A stretch of DNA of 64,000 nt from Haplosporangium gracile (GCA_015499985.1 JAAAUF010000072.1:1-64000); one strand, 5' to 3'; positions 22,236 through 35,142 are shown, counted from the stretch's first letter. Numbers and translations: made by a program. The notes: generated from the sequence alone by a model not told the origin.

Positions 22236-24336
22236 CTAAACCTCCTGGGAAGAGGGCTCCTCAGATTTGCTGCTCATGCTGCTAAAGAGCGAGAAGCGCT
22301 GCTTCTGGCGGGCAGCAGTCTCGGCCTCAATCCTCTTGGTCTCGGCACGGATATCCTTCAATACGGGGTCCTCGTGGTCAAGGGTAATAACAGTCAGACC
22401 AGAGAAGTTGGCTTCGAACAGCTTCTTCACCTTGTGGAGATCCTCTTTCCTGGGGCTGTAAGTTCCCGAGTTGTTGTCGATCATCAATGTCCAGTCGCCG
22501 TGGTGGTTCTCGTCACGGAAGACACGGAACTCGCCCGAGAACATCACCTCGGTAGCGCGGTTGGCGTGCATCGCGTGCTTCGACATGAAATCCTGGAAGA
22601 AGGCAGCTCCTGTCTCTGAGAAATACATGCCCTTGGGGACAAGGCTGTAGGTGAAAACAACCATCTTCAAATCCTGCTCGGGGTTCTTCTTCAAGCGATC
22701 TCCGTGAAGCAACTCACCCAATTCAGTGCCGTTGGCCACGGCGTTGTACTGGGTGGTGCGTCCGTGGCGGTAGAGGTAGCCGTGCTGGTTGTGAAGAGCC
22801 TGACGAATCTGGGAGCCCTCATAGTTATCACCAAAGATCTTTTGTGCCGCTGGGTATTCCTTGTTCCATCCGTTGTATTGGCTATAAATGAATAATGAAC
22901 GGTATATGATGAGTGAGAACTGTTTGTCAAATAGAAAAAGCATCAAGAGATAACTACACAATCCTTGAAATAACAGACTTACGAAACATCAGTGCCGAAG
23001 ATATCATAGAGGTGATAGAGACGGAGGCGATAGGCATAGAACTCAAACTTTCTGTTCTCAGAAGTCAAGACACCGGCAGCGTAGCTGGTGTGACGCGAGT
23101 AACGGACAGGTCCGGCAGTAGTAGGCTTGCTCAAGCTAGTCGACTTTCCGTAGCTTCTAGTTCCGGTTGTCTAGACAGTGTTGAACAAGAAAATGAAGTG
23201 AGAAAAAGGCGCAATGGGGTGAAGAAGAAGCAGTAGAAGGAAGGCAGTGTCAGTTTTGTGGTCATTTGTATTCGTCCTTTCTTTCACGTTTTAATGTTTT
23301 TACTTCCGCTCCTTTCTTTAAAATATTCTGCCGGTCATTTCTTTCCTCTTTCTTCTTTCTTCCCACTTCATCTTCCCTCTTCCATCTTTCCTCTTCTCTC
23401 TTCTTTTCGCATGACATAGTTTCGCATAAAAAGAAAGTAATAAGACTTACATGAACAATAACCTGACCGTGAACACGACCATCAGGTCGAACGATATCAA
23501 GGAAGTGCTCCTGAGCGCCCTCCAACTTGGCGCCGAGGACGAGGACAGCCTTGCCGAGGGGGGTGTCCTCCTTCATCTTGTCTTTGTCCTTGATATACAA
23601 CTCCAGCTCTGTCTCATCGGTGACGTTCAGCAACTCCCACTTGGCATCCCACACAGGGTTCAGCGTGTTCCAGTGGACACCCGTGCTAATTGAGGGCAAC
23701 AGAAGAAATTAGAGTGCGAGTCTCGAGAAAAGGAAGGATAAAGAAAGTACGATATCATTGCTTCTGCAAATATTGAAGTAAAAAAAAATTGACTTACATG
23801 AAGGAGAGGGTCAAAGGATCCTCGGGGTTGCCAAGGTAGGCCTCGAGATATGGATCCGAAGAGAGGATATCACCGCGGGGCACATCCTGCAAGGGAGCGG
23901 ATGACACATACAATCATACAAATCGTACGATTATACACAAACACAGATACACATGCAAATGCAACAGCCAGCAGCAAGCACCAACGCGCAGAGGGTGGAC
24001 AGAGGAAATGAAAAAAATCAAAAAAGGTCGTCAGTAGGACATACACAAGGTTACATTTTCACTCAGACAGAAAAGAGTAATTTTTAGGCACATGCTCATC
24101 CTCTTTAATATTTTTAGCGTGGCCGCGCAGGTAAGCAGAAAGAGAGCAATCATTTCATTAATCGTTTTAGTAGTATTTCTTACCTTGCCACCGACGAAGG
24201 TGATGCTAAAGTCCCAGTTCTTGTTGGCCAAGGGGATAGTAGTCTCCTGAACGGTCTCGACAACCTCGCTGACAGTGTTCTTGTGGCGGTGGACCAAGGA
24301 CGAGATCTTTTCATGGATGGACGAAAGTGAAAGCAT
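22236..24336 (-). CDS. C2-domain protein, conserved-looking, function unknown
   Basis: Exons 24336-24184, 23886-23798, 23685-23451, 23170-22983 and 22881-22236 join in phase to give 436 aa with no signal peptide. Residues of about 40-155 form a C2 domain: DFSITFVGGKDVPRGD, SDPYLEAYLG, NTLNPVWDAKWELL, ELELYIKDKDKMKEDTPLGKAVL. Several acidic positions typical of calcium-binding C2 loops are present. The remaining 270 residues are globular in composition (for example EVMFSGEFRVFRDENHHGDW) and end in a charged, Ser-rich tail. I do not recognise that second domain. A peripheral membrane role is a reasonable inference from the C2 domain; nothing more specific is supported. Confidence 0.85.
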
Positions 24337-25943
24337 TGTGATGAGAGAGAGAGGCTTATGAATGAGTGATGAGAGAGGAAGGGGGAATACAGAAGAAGAG
24401 GAGATGAGGGGAAAGAGTGAGAGTGCGAGTGGGTGTGAGAAAAGGAGAAGAGAGGAGAGTTAAAAATGAGGGCGAGAAGAAAAGTTGTGTTATATTTTAA
24501 AAGAAAACCAGGGCAAGTCAGGGGGAGTTTCTTTTTTCCTTTCATGACCCAAAACGGAGAGAAAGGCGCACATTTACTTTCTCTTGCCTTTTTCCAATTG
24601 CAACCCCGGCTCCTGCATCCTGACATAGTCAACATCTTCAATAGTCTCACACCTTATCCCGGGAGAGCATTCGACTTTTGCTTTTTACTCTTTCGCTTCC
24701 TTACTATCTTCCCCATGCTCTCCCTTTCTATCTCTGATACCTGACAAAGAGAGATCGACTATTCCGAGGACGAATTGATCAATATGTCAAACATACCTGC
24801 ACTACAACAGCAGCCTCCGCCTCCGCCTCCGCCTCCGCCCTCCCATCCCTACTAATCCTAGTCTTCTTCCGCGGCAATGCTACATACCATCGCTCTCGAA
24901 CGACGTGTTTTTTTGAGTCTTTTACTGACGCCAATTGCCCTGGTCCCATTTTACTACTTGAAAACATCAAAATTGATCTGATTTTTTTAATTATTTTTTT
25001 TGTTGTTTTCTAACAGCGTATACACATGCCAGACAAAAGCGTACCGCTTAGCACACCATACCATTCCTCCCTCGTCACTGCCTCAAACCTCAGCCCAGCT
25101 GAAATAACTTTGTCATCCTCCCCTCTCTCAACTTCGGATGTTCAAAAAGGAAACCACTGTCGCATGAGCACTTTTTTTTTAGTCCCGCCATCTGGAAGCA
25201 TTTGGCCGTTGGGGATATACCAAAGCGGCAGTTGTGCCACGCCTTTCATATTTGCCTTTTCATTTTCGTTTATTGTCTTTATCATGTAAACAGACGGCTA
25301 GATACTTGCCAACTGTCATCGCAACACTTCAGTACGTATGATGCCACCCGCCTTCACTCCTCAATTTACCCTACCCCCCCAGTTCAACTTCACGCAACAT
25401 ACCAGGCAAAGGCGTGCAAAAAATTGTCGATTTTTTTTATTATTATTTACGCAGGATGGGTAAGTCGCGGGCTGTTGGACAAAAGAGTAACGCCGCAATA
25501 AAATAAAAAAGTAGATTGGTATGTAAAAATACAAAAAAGGATATCAAGGGTAAGTAAGGACAGGGTAACTGAGAGTTGAAGGGAGGAAGTCGATTAGGGC
25601 TGTCAACAAAGGAAGAGTATTTTTTTTGTGATAGCAAAGAAAGGTCCAAGTAAAAGTACAGAGAGAGAGTGAAGGAGGGAGGAGGGGGACGAAAGAAGGG
25701 TAAAAAAAACAGGAATAGGCAGTGCTCCATGTGAAGTTAATCTTTTCAATTGCTAAAGCCGGTGTTTTGCGTGACTCCATAGAGCGAATTGCTATCGGGT
25801 ATGCTATTGATAATGCAACAATGGGAAGGTGAAAGAATAAAAAAAGTAAGTGATAAGTTCAATTGAACAACGAATAGGGGTTGGTCATGAGTATGATAAG
25901 TTTTTCATCTCATCTTAACATCGCTCATGTACTGTTATCTTTT
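24337..25943. other. intergenic region between the PPZ and C2-protein genes
   Basis: The right flank of the C2 gene (24337-24460) is GA-rich on the plus strand, which fits its promoter. Within the region are a 23-codon frame with a nonaproline run (24784-24855, plus) and an 87-codon frame at 25026-25289 ending in a hydrophobic stretch (plus). Neither has splice or family support. The stretch before 25944 is likely the 3' UTR of the PPZ gene. Confidence 0.5.
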
Positions 25944-28644
25944 TTACCTAAGGCGCTGCTTGTTCACCCTCCAACCGCCATTCGTCGCTGCCAAACTCTG
26001 CATCTGCGCACGAGCCGTCGCCTGGTCAATGGGCTTGAGCAGCTCAAAGGAACAGAGCAACTCTTCGCTCACGCTCATCACCGCCCCAAAGTTGTCAAAC
26101 TCGCCACAGTAATTGGGCGCAGAAAAGACGGTGACCAGTGCTCGATCGTTAAAGAACTCGTATCCGTCCTCGACCACCATGTGTGCGCGACAAATCAGGT
26201 CAAAGTCGTGTTTGTTCAGGAACTTTTGGATAATGCTGCGCCCAAAACAGTATGACACTCCGCGCTCGTTGTCCTCCCAGTCTAGTGCCGTGTCCGAGGG
26301 ATCTGACCAGAGAAGATCGTTCAGCAGTCCGTAGTCGGGTACGTCGGTCGGTCGCCGCAGGGCGCGAATGTCGTCCATGGTTCCCAATGATGGCGAGAGA
26401 CCTCCGTGAACACAAAAGATCTTGTTGGCTACAATGGCCGCCAAGGGTAGACAGTTGAACACGTCGACAAAGGCCTTCCACATCTTGATACTCGCTCGGC
26501 GTTTGCACTCGTCATAGAATCCGTAGACTAAGGGGTGTAAAAGGAAAAAAAAAAAAAAAAAAAAAAAAGTGAGTATCGGCAATAGTGTTGACAGTGTCTC
26601 TTCTGGTCAGACTCTCATTTGCCGTTTGTAACACAAGGTCAGACCGTGAAAGAGTCATCTGAAGGCAGCAGGGGGCGGGTTTAACAACAACAACCATACA
26701 AGTGACCACAAATGAAAGGGTAAAAAACAAAGACGACACAAAGGGCGCGCAAAACATAAACAATGCGTCACCCGACAGTTAAGGAGAACAACGAACGGAC
26801 CATAGCTTTTCTTCTTCTCCTTTCTACCATGTCCTTTCACTTTAACCCCTCAAAACTCATGTGAGGCCATGCCTCTCTATTTGCTCATCTCTCTCTCCTT
26901 CCTACACCCCCTATACAAACAAACAAGTAAAATCATTAACAATGCAAACCCTTTTTTTTTCTTTGTCTTAATGTTCATGATTCTTACCTTTGGTGACACT
27001 TGCGCATTCGTGATTACCACGGAGTAAGAAAAAGTTTTCGGGGTACTTGATCTTGTAGCAAAACAGTAAGAGAATCGTCTCGAGACTCATCTTGCCTCGA
27101 TCCACATAGTCGCCTAGGAACAGAAAGTTGGCCGAGGGAGGGAACCCGCACATCTCAAACATCCTCAGCAAGTCTGTATACTGTCCATGGATATCGCCCA
27201 CAATCTTGACGGGCGCATTCAACTCGATCAACGTTGGCTGAGAGAGGAACACCTCTCGGGCGGTCTGGCAGATATAGACAATCTCGTTGTTGCGGAGACA
27301 GATGTTCTTGGCGATCTTGCCTGAGTAGCCAGCGTCCAGCAGCTTTGAAATTATCTCGTCGATATCCACAGCTTTGTTGTTCTTCTCGCCTGATCCCAAG
27401 AAGGGGATGCGCGCCGTAGGTGAGAGCTCCAGCGACTTTGTCAGAGGTGGCGACCGGGCAGAGGAAGGCAGAGACGAAGGGATGATTAATGGTGGCAAAT
27501 GAGGACGCTTAACCAGGATAGGCTCGCCTGGTTCCAGGACAGCAAAAGGGATGCTTGGTTCTGGGGGAGGGGGCGAAGGTGGTTCCTGCTCTTGTCCTTG
27601 ATGACTGTGGTCGTATTCCTGGTTTTGTTGGGTATCTTTGTTATTGTTGCCTCCGTTCGCTTGACTCTGACTCTGGTGAGCCTGCTGGTGGTCGTCATGG
27701 CCATTAACGGGAGGCAGGACGTTGTTGTTGTCATGTTGGTGGTCATTATTGTTTGTGGTTGGGCTGCTGCTACTACTATGTCCAAAGATGTTGTTTTTGA
27801 TGTGATCATAGTGCTCCTGTCTTAATTTCGATTCGACATTGGTAACACCGTTCTTGTTGTTGTCCGATGCTTTGTTGTTGTTGATACTGGCATTGTTGAT
27901 GTTATTGTTGATGCCACTGGTCGCCTTGGCGGTGTTGTTGTTGGGTAAGCTAGCAGCATTCGCACCAGTAGTAGCTGTCCCTGGAGTCGAGCCTGTACCG
28001 TTTTGACTACTATTTCCCTGCTGCCGTTGTTGACCTGACACGCCTGTTGGGCTCGGACCTACGACCCCTTGACTTGAATGGCGCTGCTGCTGTTGATGAT
28101 GGTGTGGTGTGCTGTCGTGAGTATGGGCTGCTGGTGGGGGTTGAATCAGGTCACTAGAGACGAGCGACGACTTTAGCCTTCGTTCAGACGAGTCCTGGGC
28201 ATGGCTTGGCAGGATGGTCCCCGAGACTACATCGACGTTCACCTGGACAGGGCTACTCTCGATCGTAGAATTCGGCCTGGCGCGAGGGAGTGACGCCAAT
28301 AGGGCTGTGGGTGTTGCTGCTGCTGTAGCTGCTGCTGTCGCAGACTCGTGAGAGGGCCGACCCAATAGGGATGATACTGGGTTATTGTTACTGTTGTTGC
28401 TATTAGTGTTCTTCTCATGAGCATGAGTTGTTGTTCCTGCTTGGACGCGCCCATTGGCTGCCTCAATGGAGCTGCTTCCATTCAGTCCTGTCGTGTTAGA
28501 AGTTCGAGTAGTAGCTGAGATAGAGTCACGCTTGGTGTCTTGGAGAGAGGGGTGGCTGCTATTGGCAGAAAGGTAATCGGTCTCAAAGCCCAGGGTGCGG
28601 GAGGATCCCTTTGGACTCGCCTTCTTGCTAGTCTGGTTCCCCAT
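25944..28644 (-). CDS. PPZ1: PPZ-type serine/threonine protein phosphatase with long disordered N-terminus
   Basis: Ppz phosphatases are fungal PP1 relatives that control cation homeostasis and cell-wall integrity. Two exons, 28644-26988 and 26527-25944, join in phase to give 746 aa. The protein starts MGNQTSKK, a strong N-myristoylation signal like that of yeast Ppz1, and this fixes the start codon. About 430 residues of Asn/Gln/His/Ser/Thr-rich disorder follow. The catalytic domain then has all the metal-site motifs: GDIHGQY near 483, GDYVDRG near 511, RGNHE near 542, and further on [21 protein letters not shown] and [12 protein letters not shown]. The intron (26528-26987, 460 bases) splits the domain right after [11 protein letters not shown]. 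No catalytic residue is missing. The N-terminal extension separates it from ordinary PP1. Confidence 0.94.
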
Positions 28645-31600
28645 AGTTGTAAGGGTAGTAAGGACGTGTGTGGAGAAGGTGAAGGTGGTAGTGGTGGCGG
28701 CAGTGGTGATGGTGGTGGTGGGAGAAGGTAGGAGGAAAGGAAAAGGAAAAGGAAGGAAGAGAAACAAAGAAACAATGAAATACAAATAAGGTCGTCTATC
28801 CGAAGACGAAAAAGAAGGTAATAAAAGTGTGCGAAGAAAAAAGGGATGAAAAAAGAGGGGGAGGGAAGTGGGGAAACAGAATAAGAGAGTAGTGTGTGAA
28901 TGAGAGAAGGAGAGAAGAAGAGAGCGGAGGAAATGAGCGCGTGCGGCGGCGGGGGTTGGTTGTCAAGCTAAAATAAAACAAGAAAAAATAAGGCTCACTT
29001 TGTGTATATGTGCGAGAGTGGAAATAAGCGTGTGGAGAAGGCAGACAGGTGAGAGAGGGACAGAGGAGGGCTGAGGGCTAAGTAACAAGAAAGAAAGAGA
29101 AGAGAAGAGAAAGAAAGAAGGAAAAGAGAAGAGAAGAGAAAAACAATAGGACACTAAAAGGATGTAGGGAAGAGAGAAGTGAATATGAAGGCGGTAATGA
29201 GGAGAGAAAAGGAAAGAAAGGATGGATGTGTGTGTTTGTAATGATACAAGACAAAAAGGAGAGGGACCAAACAAACCACAACAGAAGAGGTAAGAGAGGA
29301 CGAGAAGACAAAACGAAGGACTGGTTTGCACACACGCACAAATGTATACAAAGAGGTACCTTAACTTGGTCAAGCCAAGGAGCAGCAACAACAACGTCAA
29401 CAACGACGTGAGGAAAGTGAAATGAAAAAAGCGAAAGGAGGTCCGGATGATATTGTGCCTTCTATCTAAAAGAAAGAGTCGACTTGATCACGCTCATTCA
29501 TCGTTTTGCCTCTCTTTCCCTCTCTTATTCGCCCTTCTTTCAATCCTGCTCTCAATTTTCATACATATGCCTACATCCACGCATTCACATCCTAAGAAAG
29601 AAACAAGGACATGGCAGTCAAGGCCAGTGAACCCTTTGTCGCCAAAGGATCACCCAATTTGTTAAAGTCGTCTTGTCTCTCCGTTCATTTTCGTTGTTAA
29701 TAATCATTGCCGCCTAAAACTCAGCGTCCAACAACAACAGACAGCAGTTTTCATGAACCAAACTGAGGAGACAAAATGGCGAAAAGACAAAGAATTAAAC
29801 TTGACAACCGACGGGTAAAACATTCAAACTTGTTTTTGGCTGGCGTAAAACAAGGATATAGCAACATCAACAAAGGTACACCCCTGTCGGTAGCATGAAA
29901 AAGAAGGACAAGAATACAATGCGCGTGAGATAGATGAAGGACTGTAAAACAATGCATGGTCCTCACTGGATTTTCTTCCTATTTACAGAATGCCGCACAA
30001 TTCTTCACAGTGGCGAGGCATACTCGTCTGTTTTATTTTTATTTCGTTCTTGCCCTGGCGCACGAGCAGAAATGTCTATTAGGGAGGATGGAGAAAAGAA
30101 GAGAGGTGTAATAGAAGGAAAGGGGGAAAAGAATTTGGTTGTTGTTTTGTGTTGCTCACAACACAATAAATTGAGGAGTTACAAGGAAAAAGAGAAGACA
30201 GGTCAGGTTCATGGCAAAGAAAATGGCAGAAGGCAAAAGATAGTCAGAGATGGAGGTCATCCCCGCATGTCCTCCCTTGCCAGTGGATGCATTGGGCTTC
30301 TCGATTATGTCCTTTGCTCTGTCTTTGAAACTCTCTCCATTTTGACACAAATCATAGAAACGCATATATCCACCTCTAACTTCTCCGCAACTCATTCTAC
30401 TGAAACGGTAAAAAGTCCCTTTGGACCTTGTCCTCCTCCTTCTTCCAATTCTACTTCGATCATGTCAATAACAACAACAATAACAACAACAACAAAAACA
30501 ACATTCACATTAAAGTTGCATTATGAAGAGTGAAGAATACACAGAATAAAAAAAGAATAGCATTTACGGTAACAACACAAAAAGCATTGGACCATGAGAA
30601 TTTGGTGACCCTGCTGGATAGATTCAACATCCTCTCGGTGAAAAATAAAGCATAATTCAGAACAAACATAGGTCACTCTTCGACCTCCCCTTTCTCCTTA
30701 TTTTGATAGCCTTACTGAAGTTAGTGTGTTTTCCTCTTTGCCAGCCCCACTGGACCAATCACCCTCGTCCGCTCGCCAATTCTAGTCTTTGCTTGTTTTC
30801 AAGTGTGTGTATTTTATACGGCACATGTCCTTGACACCTTGCCCTACCTGCCTCGCTTGCATGGTCATAACTCCCGCTCTCGCACATCAAAGTGGCCAAC
30901 AGACCACAAGACCACTACTTCTACACCGTCCATTCATCCGACGTCTTTTATTACGAGAACACTATGAACGAGTGGTCTGATGTTCGTTTCTGTTATCTTT
31001 TAGCTTAGGTTTTCTTTTGGTTAGTTCAGGGTAGCATCGAATTGGGATGGCCTAACAGACAGCAAGCCGTGAGAGAGCTCCGTGCCCTTCTAATTTCCCT
31101 CACTCTCTTTCTGCGATCGGGGCTTGGTTCGTTTATCGGATCGTATCCTCGTGACATTTTGAAACTCCTATTGCCTTTCAACATTTCTGTCCTGTCTCCT
31201 GCCCCGATCCTCATTTTTGCCTGTCTCGCTGTCTTTCTTCTGTGTATGTTTTGCATGCATGACTTGACCATGAAAATATCGTCTTCCTTCTTATAACTTT
31301 CCTTGCCTACTTGCCTACCTGCCTCCTTGCCTACTTTGCCTACTTACCTGCCTTGCGAACGCAAGCACACAGGCAAATCAAGCGTCGGACGAGGAAGGGG
31401 CAACGCCTCAATCGCTGCAGCTACATGTCACGTGCAGACAACATTGAGGTTCGTGCCTGAAAATAAGAAAACTCGTCTCCCCTTTGCGCCCCTACCTTTC
31501 CCTCACGTGCAGCTAGTTTCTGAGCCGATTGCATGCGAGCGGACAAACGATAGACAGACAGATTGGGCGATAGAATGACAGACAAAGCGAACCCATCCAT

Positions 31601-32646
31601 GACTGCTTTTCACCTCCGCCAGAACGCGCAATCTGACGCCATTTTTCTCCTACCATCTTTTTTTTTTTTCTTTGGTTGGTGGTTGGTTGTTGGTAAAGAA
31701 TGGCAGCCTATTGTTATGTACCTTTCTCCTCAGTCACATTCCCTTCCTTGGCTCCTTGAGCCAATGTGTGTGGCCAACCAATTGATCGACACGTCAATGT
31801 GCACTCTTTTTTTGGTTCGGGAAAAAGCGACGCCGAAAAAATGGCATGGCGTACAATAGGAGACCCTTATCATGCATTTCTTACCCACGCAACACACCTC
31901 CGAACAACTAAAGTAACCTTTTCTATAGCCAAGCGTCATTCTTTTTTCTTTTGCCTCCCTTTCAACTCGATTGCTCTATCACTTCCATGAGATCCTCTCA
32001 TTCGTTAGAAAAAAACCCCCTTTCAATTACTTGCGCATGGTCAAGGCCCTCGTTTCTCTCTCACTTTTCTTTTTTTTGACACCATTTTTTTTCGGCTCCG
32101 CAACCATATATGCACATTATCCTCATGCTCCTACCATGCACTCTCAAAGGCAAATCGTATTCAATTGGTAGACGTCGTAATAGAGACAAACATAGGGGTT
32201 TGAATGATTTTTCTTTAATAATTAGATGAAGTATTTACAATGCAGTGAGAAGGGGGTGATTTCTTTTTTTTTGCTCTAAAATTTAAGAGTAGAGAAGGAG
32301 GATGCGAATGAAGGAGTGTGAGAGAGAGAGTGATGGTATAAAGTGGAGAGAGTGGGTTGGGATGACTAGAAGTACAAGATCGCACATGGGAAAGGGTACG
32401 AAGAAGAATGTGGAGAATGGTTTGTTTGTGTAATGAAAGAGGGGGGTAACGAAAAGATAGGGAAGAGAGAGAGACTCAGTTATAGAAAGAAAAATGGTGT
32501 GATTTCTCAAAAGAAAGGCCTTATCGATAATCGGATCTCATTTTTCTACCACCTCCTTAGCTAACTCAATTGCTCGTGCGTCTCGGTAAGGGAGGACGAG
32601 ACGATCGCGCAATCGGCAAACAAACAAAAAAGATTGGCTGTTGCCT
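28645..32646. other. 4 kb gene-poor stretch between PPZ and PAPS reductase
   Basis: The first 800 bases (28645-29440) are strongly GA-rich on the plus strand, i.e. pyrimidine-rich upstream of PPZ, and probably hold its promoter and leader. The middle has mixed AT-rich sequence with a 199-codon open frame (29934-30533, plus) ending in Ser/Thr repeats, two complementary open frames at 31026-31296, and a short GCCTACTT-type tandem repeat at about 31304-31352. Two CACGTGCAG sites lie near 31427 and 31505. The last 400 bases belong with the 3' end of PAPS reductase. I cannot support a gene here. Confidence 0.5.
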
Positions 32647-33612
32647 CTATGCCTGGACGGCAGGAGCAGCGGCAGCGGCGGAGGCAGCCTCACGGGCGGC
32701 AAGAAGAACCTGCTTCTTCTTCTGAGTAGCTTGGAACTCAGCCCTCATCTTGAAGTAATCGACATGCAGCCCACACTCGGATTTTTGCTTGCCCTCCCAA
32801 CGACCCGACCGTTCGTCATCAGGGTTAGACGCAGGCTTAGTCGAATGCCAGTCACCGATCGACCGGTAACCCTGGTCCAACAAGGCGTTGAAGGGAACCT
32901 GGTAGGCACGGAGGTAGGTCCAAACCTGTTGGAAGGACCAAGTCGCAAGGGGGTTCAGCTTGAGAAGACCCGTACCGGATTCAACCTCGAGGATGTCAAG
33001 ATGGGCACGATCGCCCTTCTGGGACCGACGACGACCAGAGATGACGGCTTGAGCTCCAAGCTCTTGGTATGCGCGACGACCGGGCTCGACCTTGATGAGG
33101 TAATCGTACGAGAGGTCGTCAGTCTCCCAGAGGCGCTGACCGTACTGGGCCTCGAAATCGGCGGTCGTCTCACAGTTGAGGGGCTTGTAGACTTTGAGGG
33201 GAATGTTGTAGTGGTCCTGGACCTGTTGGGCCAGATCCAACGTCTCCTGGAAGTGATACAAGGTATCAATGAAAATCAAAGGCACAGGATGGCGTTGGGT
33301 GTTGTAGCCGGACTTCTTGAAATGATGATCACCGTCGTCGCTCTCGTCCTCGGAGGCGGAGGAGGAGGCAGGGGTAGGGTGGACATTTGCGGCAGACTGG
33401 TTCTCGATATGAATACGGTTGATCATGTCGAGGATGACGAGGCCAGTGGGGCCGAATGCTGTGGTTTGGATGAGCCCGGGGAGGGAGATCATGGCCCATT
33501 CGATGATTTTCTCGGGCGAGAGCTTCTCGAGCTTGGCGTTGATGAATTTGAGGTGGGCGGGGGTGAAGGTGGTCGAAAAGGAGGAGACCTGTGGGGCTGT
33601 GGACTCTGGCAT
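32647..33612 (-). CDS. MET16: phosphoadenosine phosphosulfate (PAPS) reductase
   Basis: Met16 reduces PAPS to sulfite with thioredoxin as donor in assimilatory sulfate reduction. This is an intronless frame of 321 aa. The adenine nucleotide alpha-hydrolase fold is seen in SLPGLIQTTAFGPTGLVILDM, in FIDTLYHFQET and in GRRRSQKGDRAHLD. The C-terminal catalytic motif ECGLH has its redox Cys near residue 280. A short Ser/Asp-rich loop (SSSASEDESDDGD) sits between the first two strands. An Ala-rich tail follows the ECGLH motif. It lacks the extra cysteine pairs of the APS reductases, so PAPS is the likely substrate. It is one of the few single-exon genes here. It is divergent from DAD2. Confidence 0.95.
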   Translation of the reverse strand: MPESTAPQVSSFSTTFTPAHLKFINAKLEKLSPEKIIEWAMISLPGLIQTTAFGPTGLVILDMINRIHIENQSAANVHPTPASSSASEDESDDGDHHFKKSGYNTQRHPVPLIFIDTLYHFQETLDLAQQVQDHYNIPLKVYKPLNCETTADFEAQYGQRLWETDDLSYDYLIKVEPGRRAYQELGAQAVISGRRRSQKGDRAHLDILEVESGTGLLKLNPLATWSFQQVWTYLRAYQVPFNALLDQGYRSIGDWHSTKPASNPDDERSGRWEGKQKSECGLHVDYFKMRAEFQATQKKKQVLLAAREAASAAAAAPAVQA

Positions 33613-34469
33613 TGTGATGTGTGTGTATGTGTGTGTTGATGGTGGTAGTGTCGGTATGGTGGTAGTGTCGATGTTGGTGAGTGGATTGTGGAGAATGAAG
33701 ATTGTGGTAGTGATAATGAATGAAAATATGAATACGAGTGGGGAAAATGCAAATGAAAAGTAGTGAGTTCAGAAGAAGAAGAAAGAGAGAGAGTGGAGAG
33801 TGAAGGGTGATAAGGATGAAGAATAAAGAATGAAGAAGAAAGGAAATAAAAGCGAAGGGATCTCCGAAGGTTTATGTATGAAAAAAAGCACTCAAAGATT
33901 TCTGACAAATCCGTTCCAGGAAACAAACGAACAAAACGAACGCGTAGTCGCTTCTAATCAATAGTCTCCCTTATCCATTGCGGGGACAATCAAAACGATT
34001 ACAAACGCACGCACAAAAGATAGGTTGGATTGAAGGCGAATTCGTCCTTGCCCCCTCTCCCTTCCTTCTTCCCGTGGTCTGTGTGAGTGGTATCCCTTGT
34101 AACAACTGTGCAACGACGAAGGTGTGAGGAAGGGGGACTGCTGATTAGGAGTGCTTTGCAGACTATCCTCCTCCATTGCGTCTTCTCCGGACGCGATGAC
34201 ACCACCGCAAATCTACCTGTCCGTCCTTCTTCAGCGAATCAGATCGCAATCCTTGACTCTTTTTCCTAGATGTGCATTAATGTAGGGTTTGGACATATTC
34301 TCAGTTACAGAGGGTCCAAATCCTTTTAGGAAGAAAATTTGTTACGTGACCTTGAGTGGCTTTGCTCCTTCTTGTTCTCCTTTGGCTTTGCCTAACACCC
34401 TTCGCGTCCTTGGAATCGCCACGAAAAGTAATCCTCACAACAAAAAGACACAACCACAGTAACAGACCC
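33613..34469. promoter_or_regulatory. shared upstream region of PAPS reductase and DAD2
   Basis: These 857 bases separate two divergent start codons. A TGTG-rich stretch at 33615-33636 and a GA-rich stretch at 33770-33850 lie on the PAPS reductase side. A GTTACGTGACC site at about 34342 lies 120 bases before DAD2. The promoter role is inferred from position. Confidence 0.5.
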
Positions 34470-35142
34470 ATGTCCTCGACGGTGCCGCCTCATCTCCTGC
34501 AGCGCATGCAAGAAAAAAAACAGGAGCTGGAACATTTGCTCGCACTTCGACAGCTCGCAAGTCATCTCCAGACGCACTTTGATGAACTCTCCGAGAAGTT
34601 TGATGGCCTCATGCAAGGCAACCAAGGTACGCTACTCACCCAACAACAAACAAGCACAACTTGCAAAACAAAACATCAGGAGTTGTTACCAGGAGGAAAG
34701 GAAAAACAAAAGTATCATGGACTTTATTAGACATCATATCTTGGAGCAATAAGGGAGACTCTTTCTACAAACCAGAAGTTTCTTTGTGTCGAAATATCTA
34801 ACCATTGATGCTACGTGCTTAACCGCAATACCAACAAACAAAAAACTAATAGCGACGTCGAATGTGCTCGAGAACTGGGCAGGTGTCTTCAGGACCATCG
34901 ATTTGACAGGTAAACAAACCAAGCAAAGAATGAATGAAAAGGCAGCAAAAGAACTTTCGAACTTTCCCCACCGACCATCTACCCTATCATATGTGTGTGT
35001 CTGTAAAGTAACTATGCACACGCAAATAACATGCTTCGGGAGCTGTGGCCTACTGTACAAAACTATAGAAAAATTCGCATCGCAGGACCAAGATCAACAG
35101 GAGCAGGAAAAGTCGTCGTTGGTCAGAATTCCAACAGCATAA
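34470..35142 (+). CDS. DAD2: DASH/Dam1 complex subunit Dad2
   Basis: Dad2 is one of the ten DASH subunits that couple kinetochores to spindle microtubules. Three small exons, 34470-34626, 34853-34909 and 35069-35142, join in phase to 95 aa. The N-terminal coiled coil (QRMQEKKQELEHLLALRQ, then HFDELSEKFDGL) is followed by NVLENWAGVFRTIDL. The protein ends SSLVRIPTA, close to the conserved LVRIPT tail of Dad2. That tail is in a separate exon of only 24 codons, so simple gene callers would miss it. An in-frame upstream ATG at 34356 exists, but MSSTVPP is the expected N-terminus. Confidence 0.92.

Noticed and set aside
29934..30533. 199-codon plus-strand frame in the PPZ/PAPS reductase gap
   Set aside because: It has mixed composition with a Ser/Thr microsatellite end, no splice partners and no family resemblance. 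Chance is more likely.
31304..31400. U1 snRNA-like start (ACTTACCTG followed by a hairpin)
   Set aside because: It is part of a local GCCTACTT tandem repeat; there is no U1-70K loop, U1A loop or Sm site.
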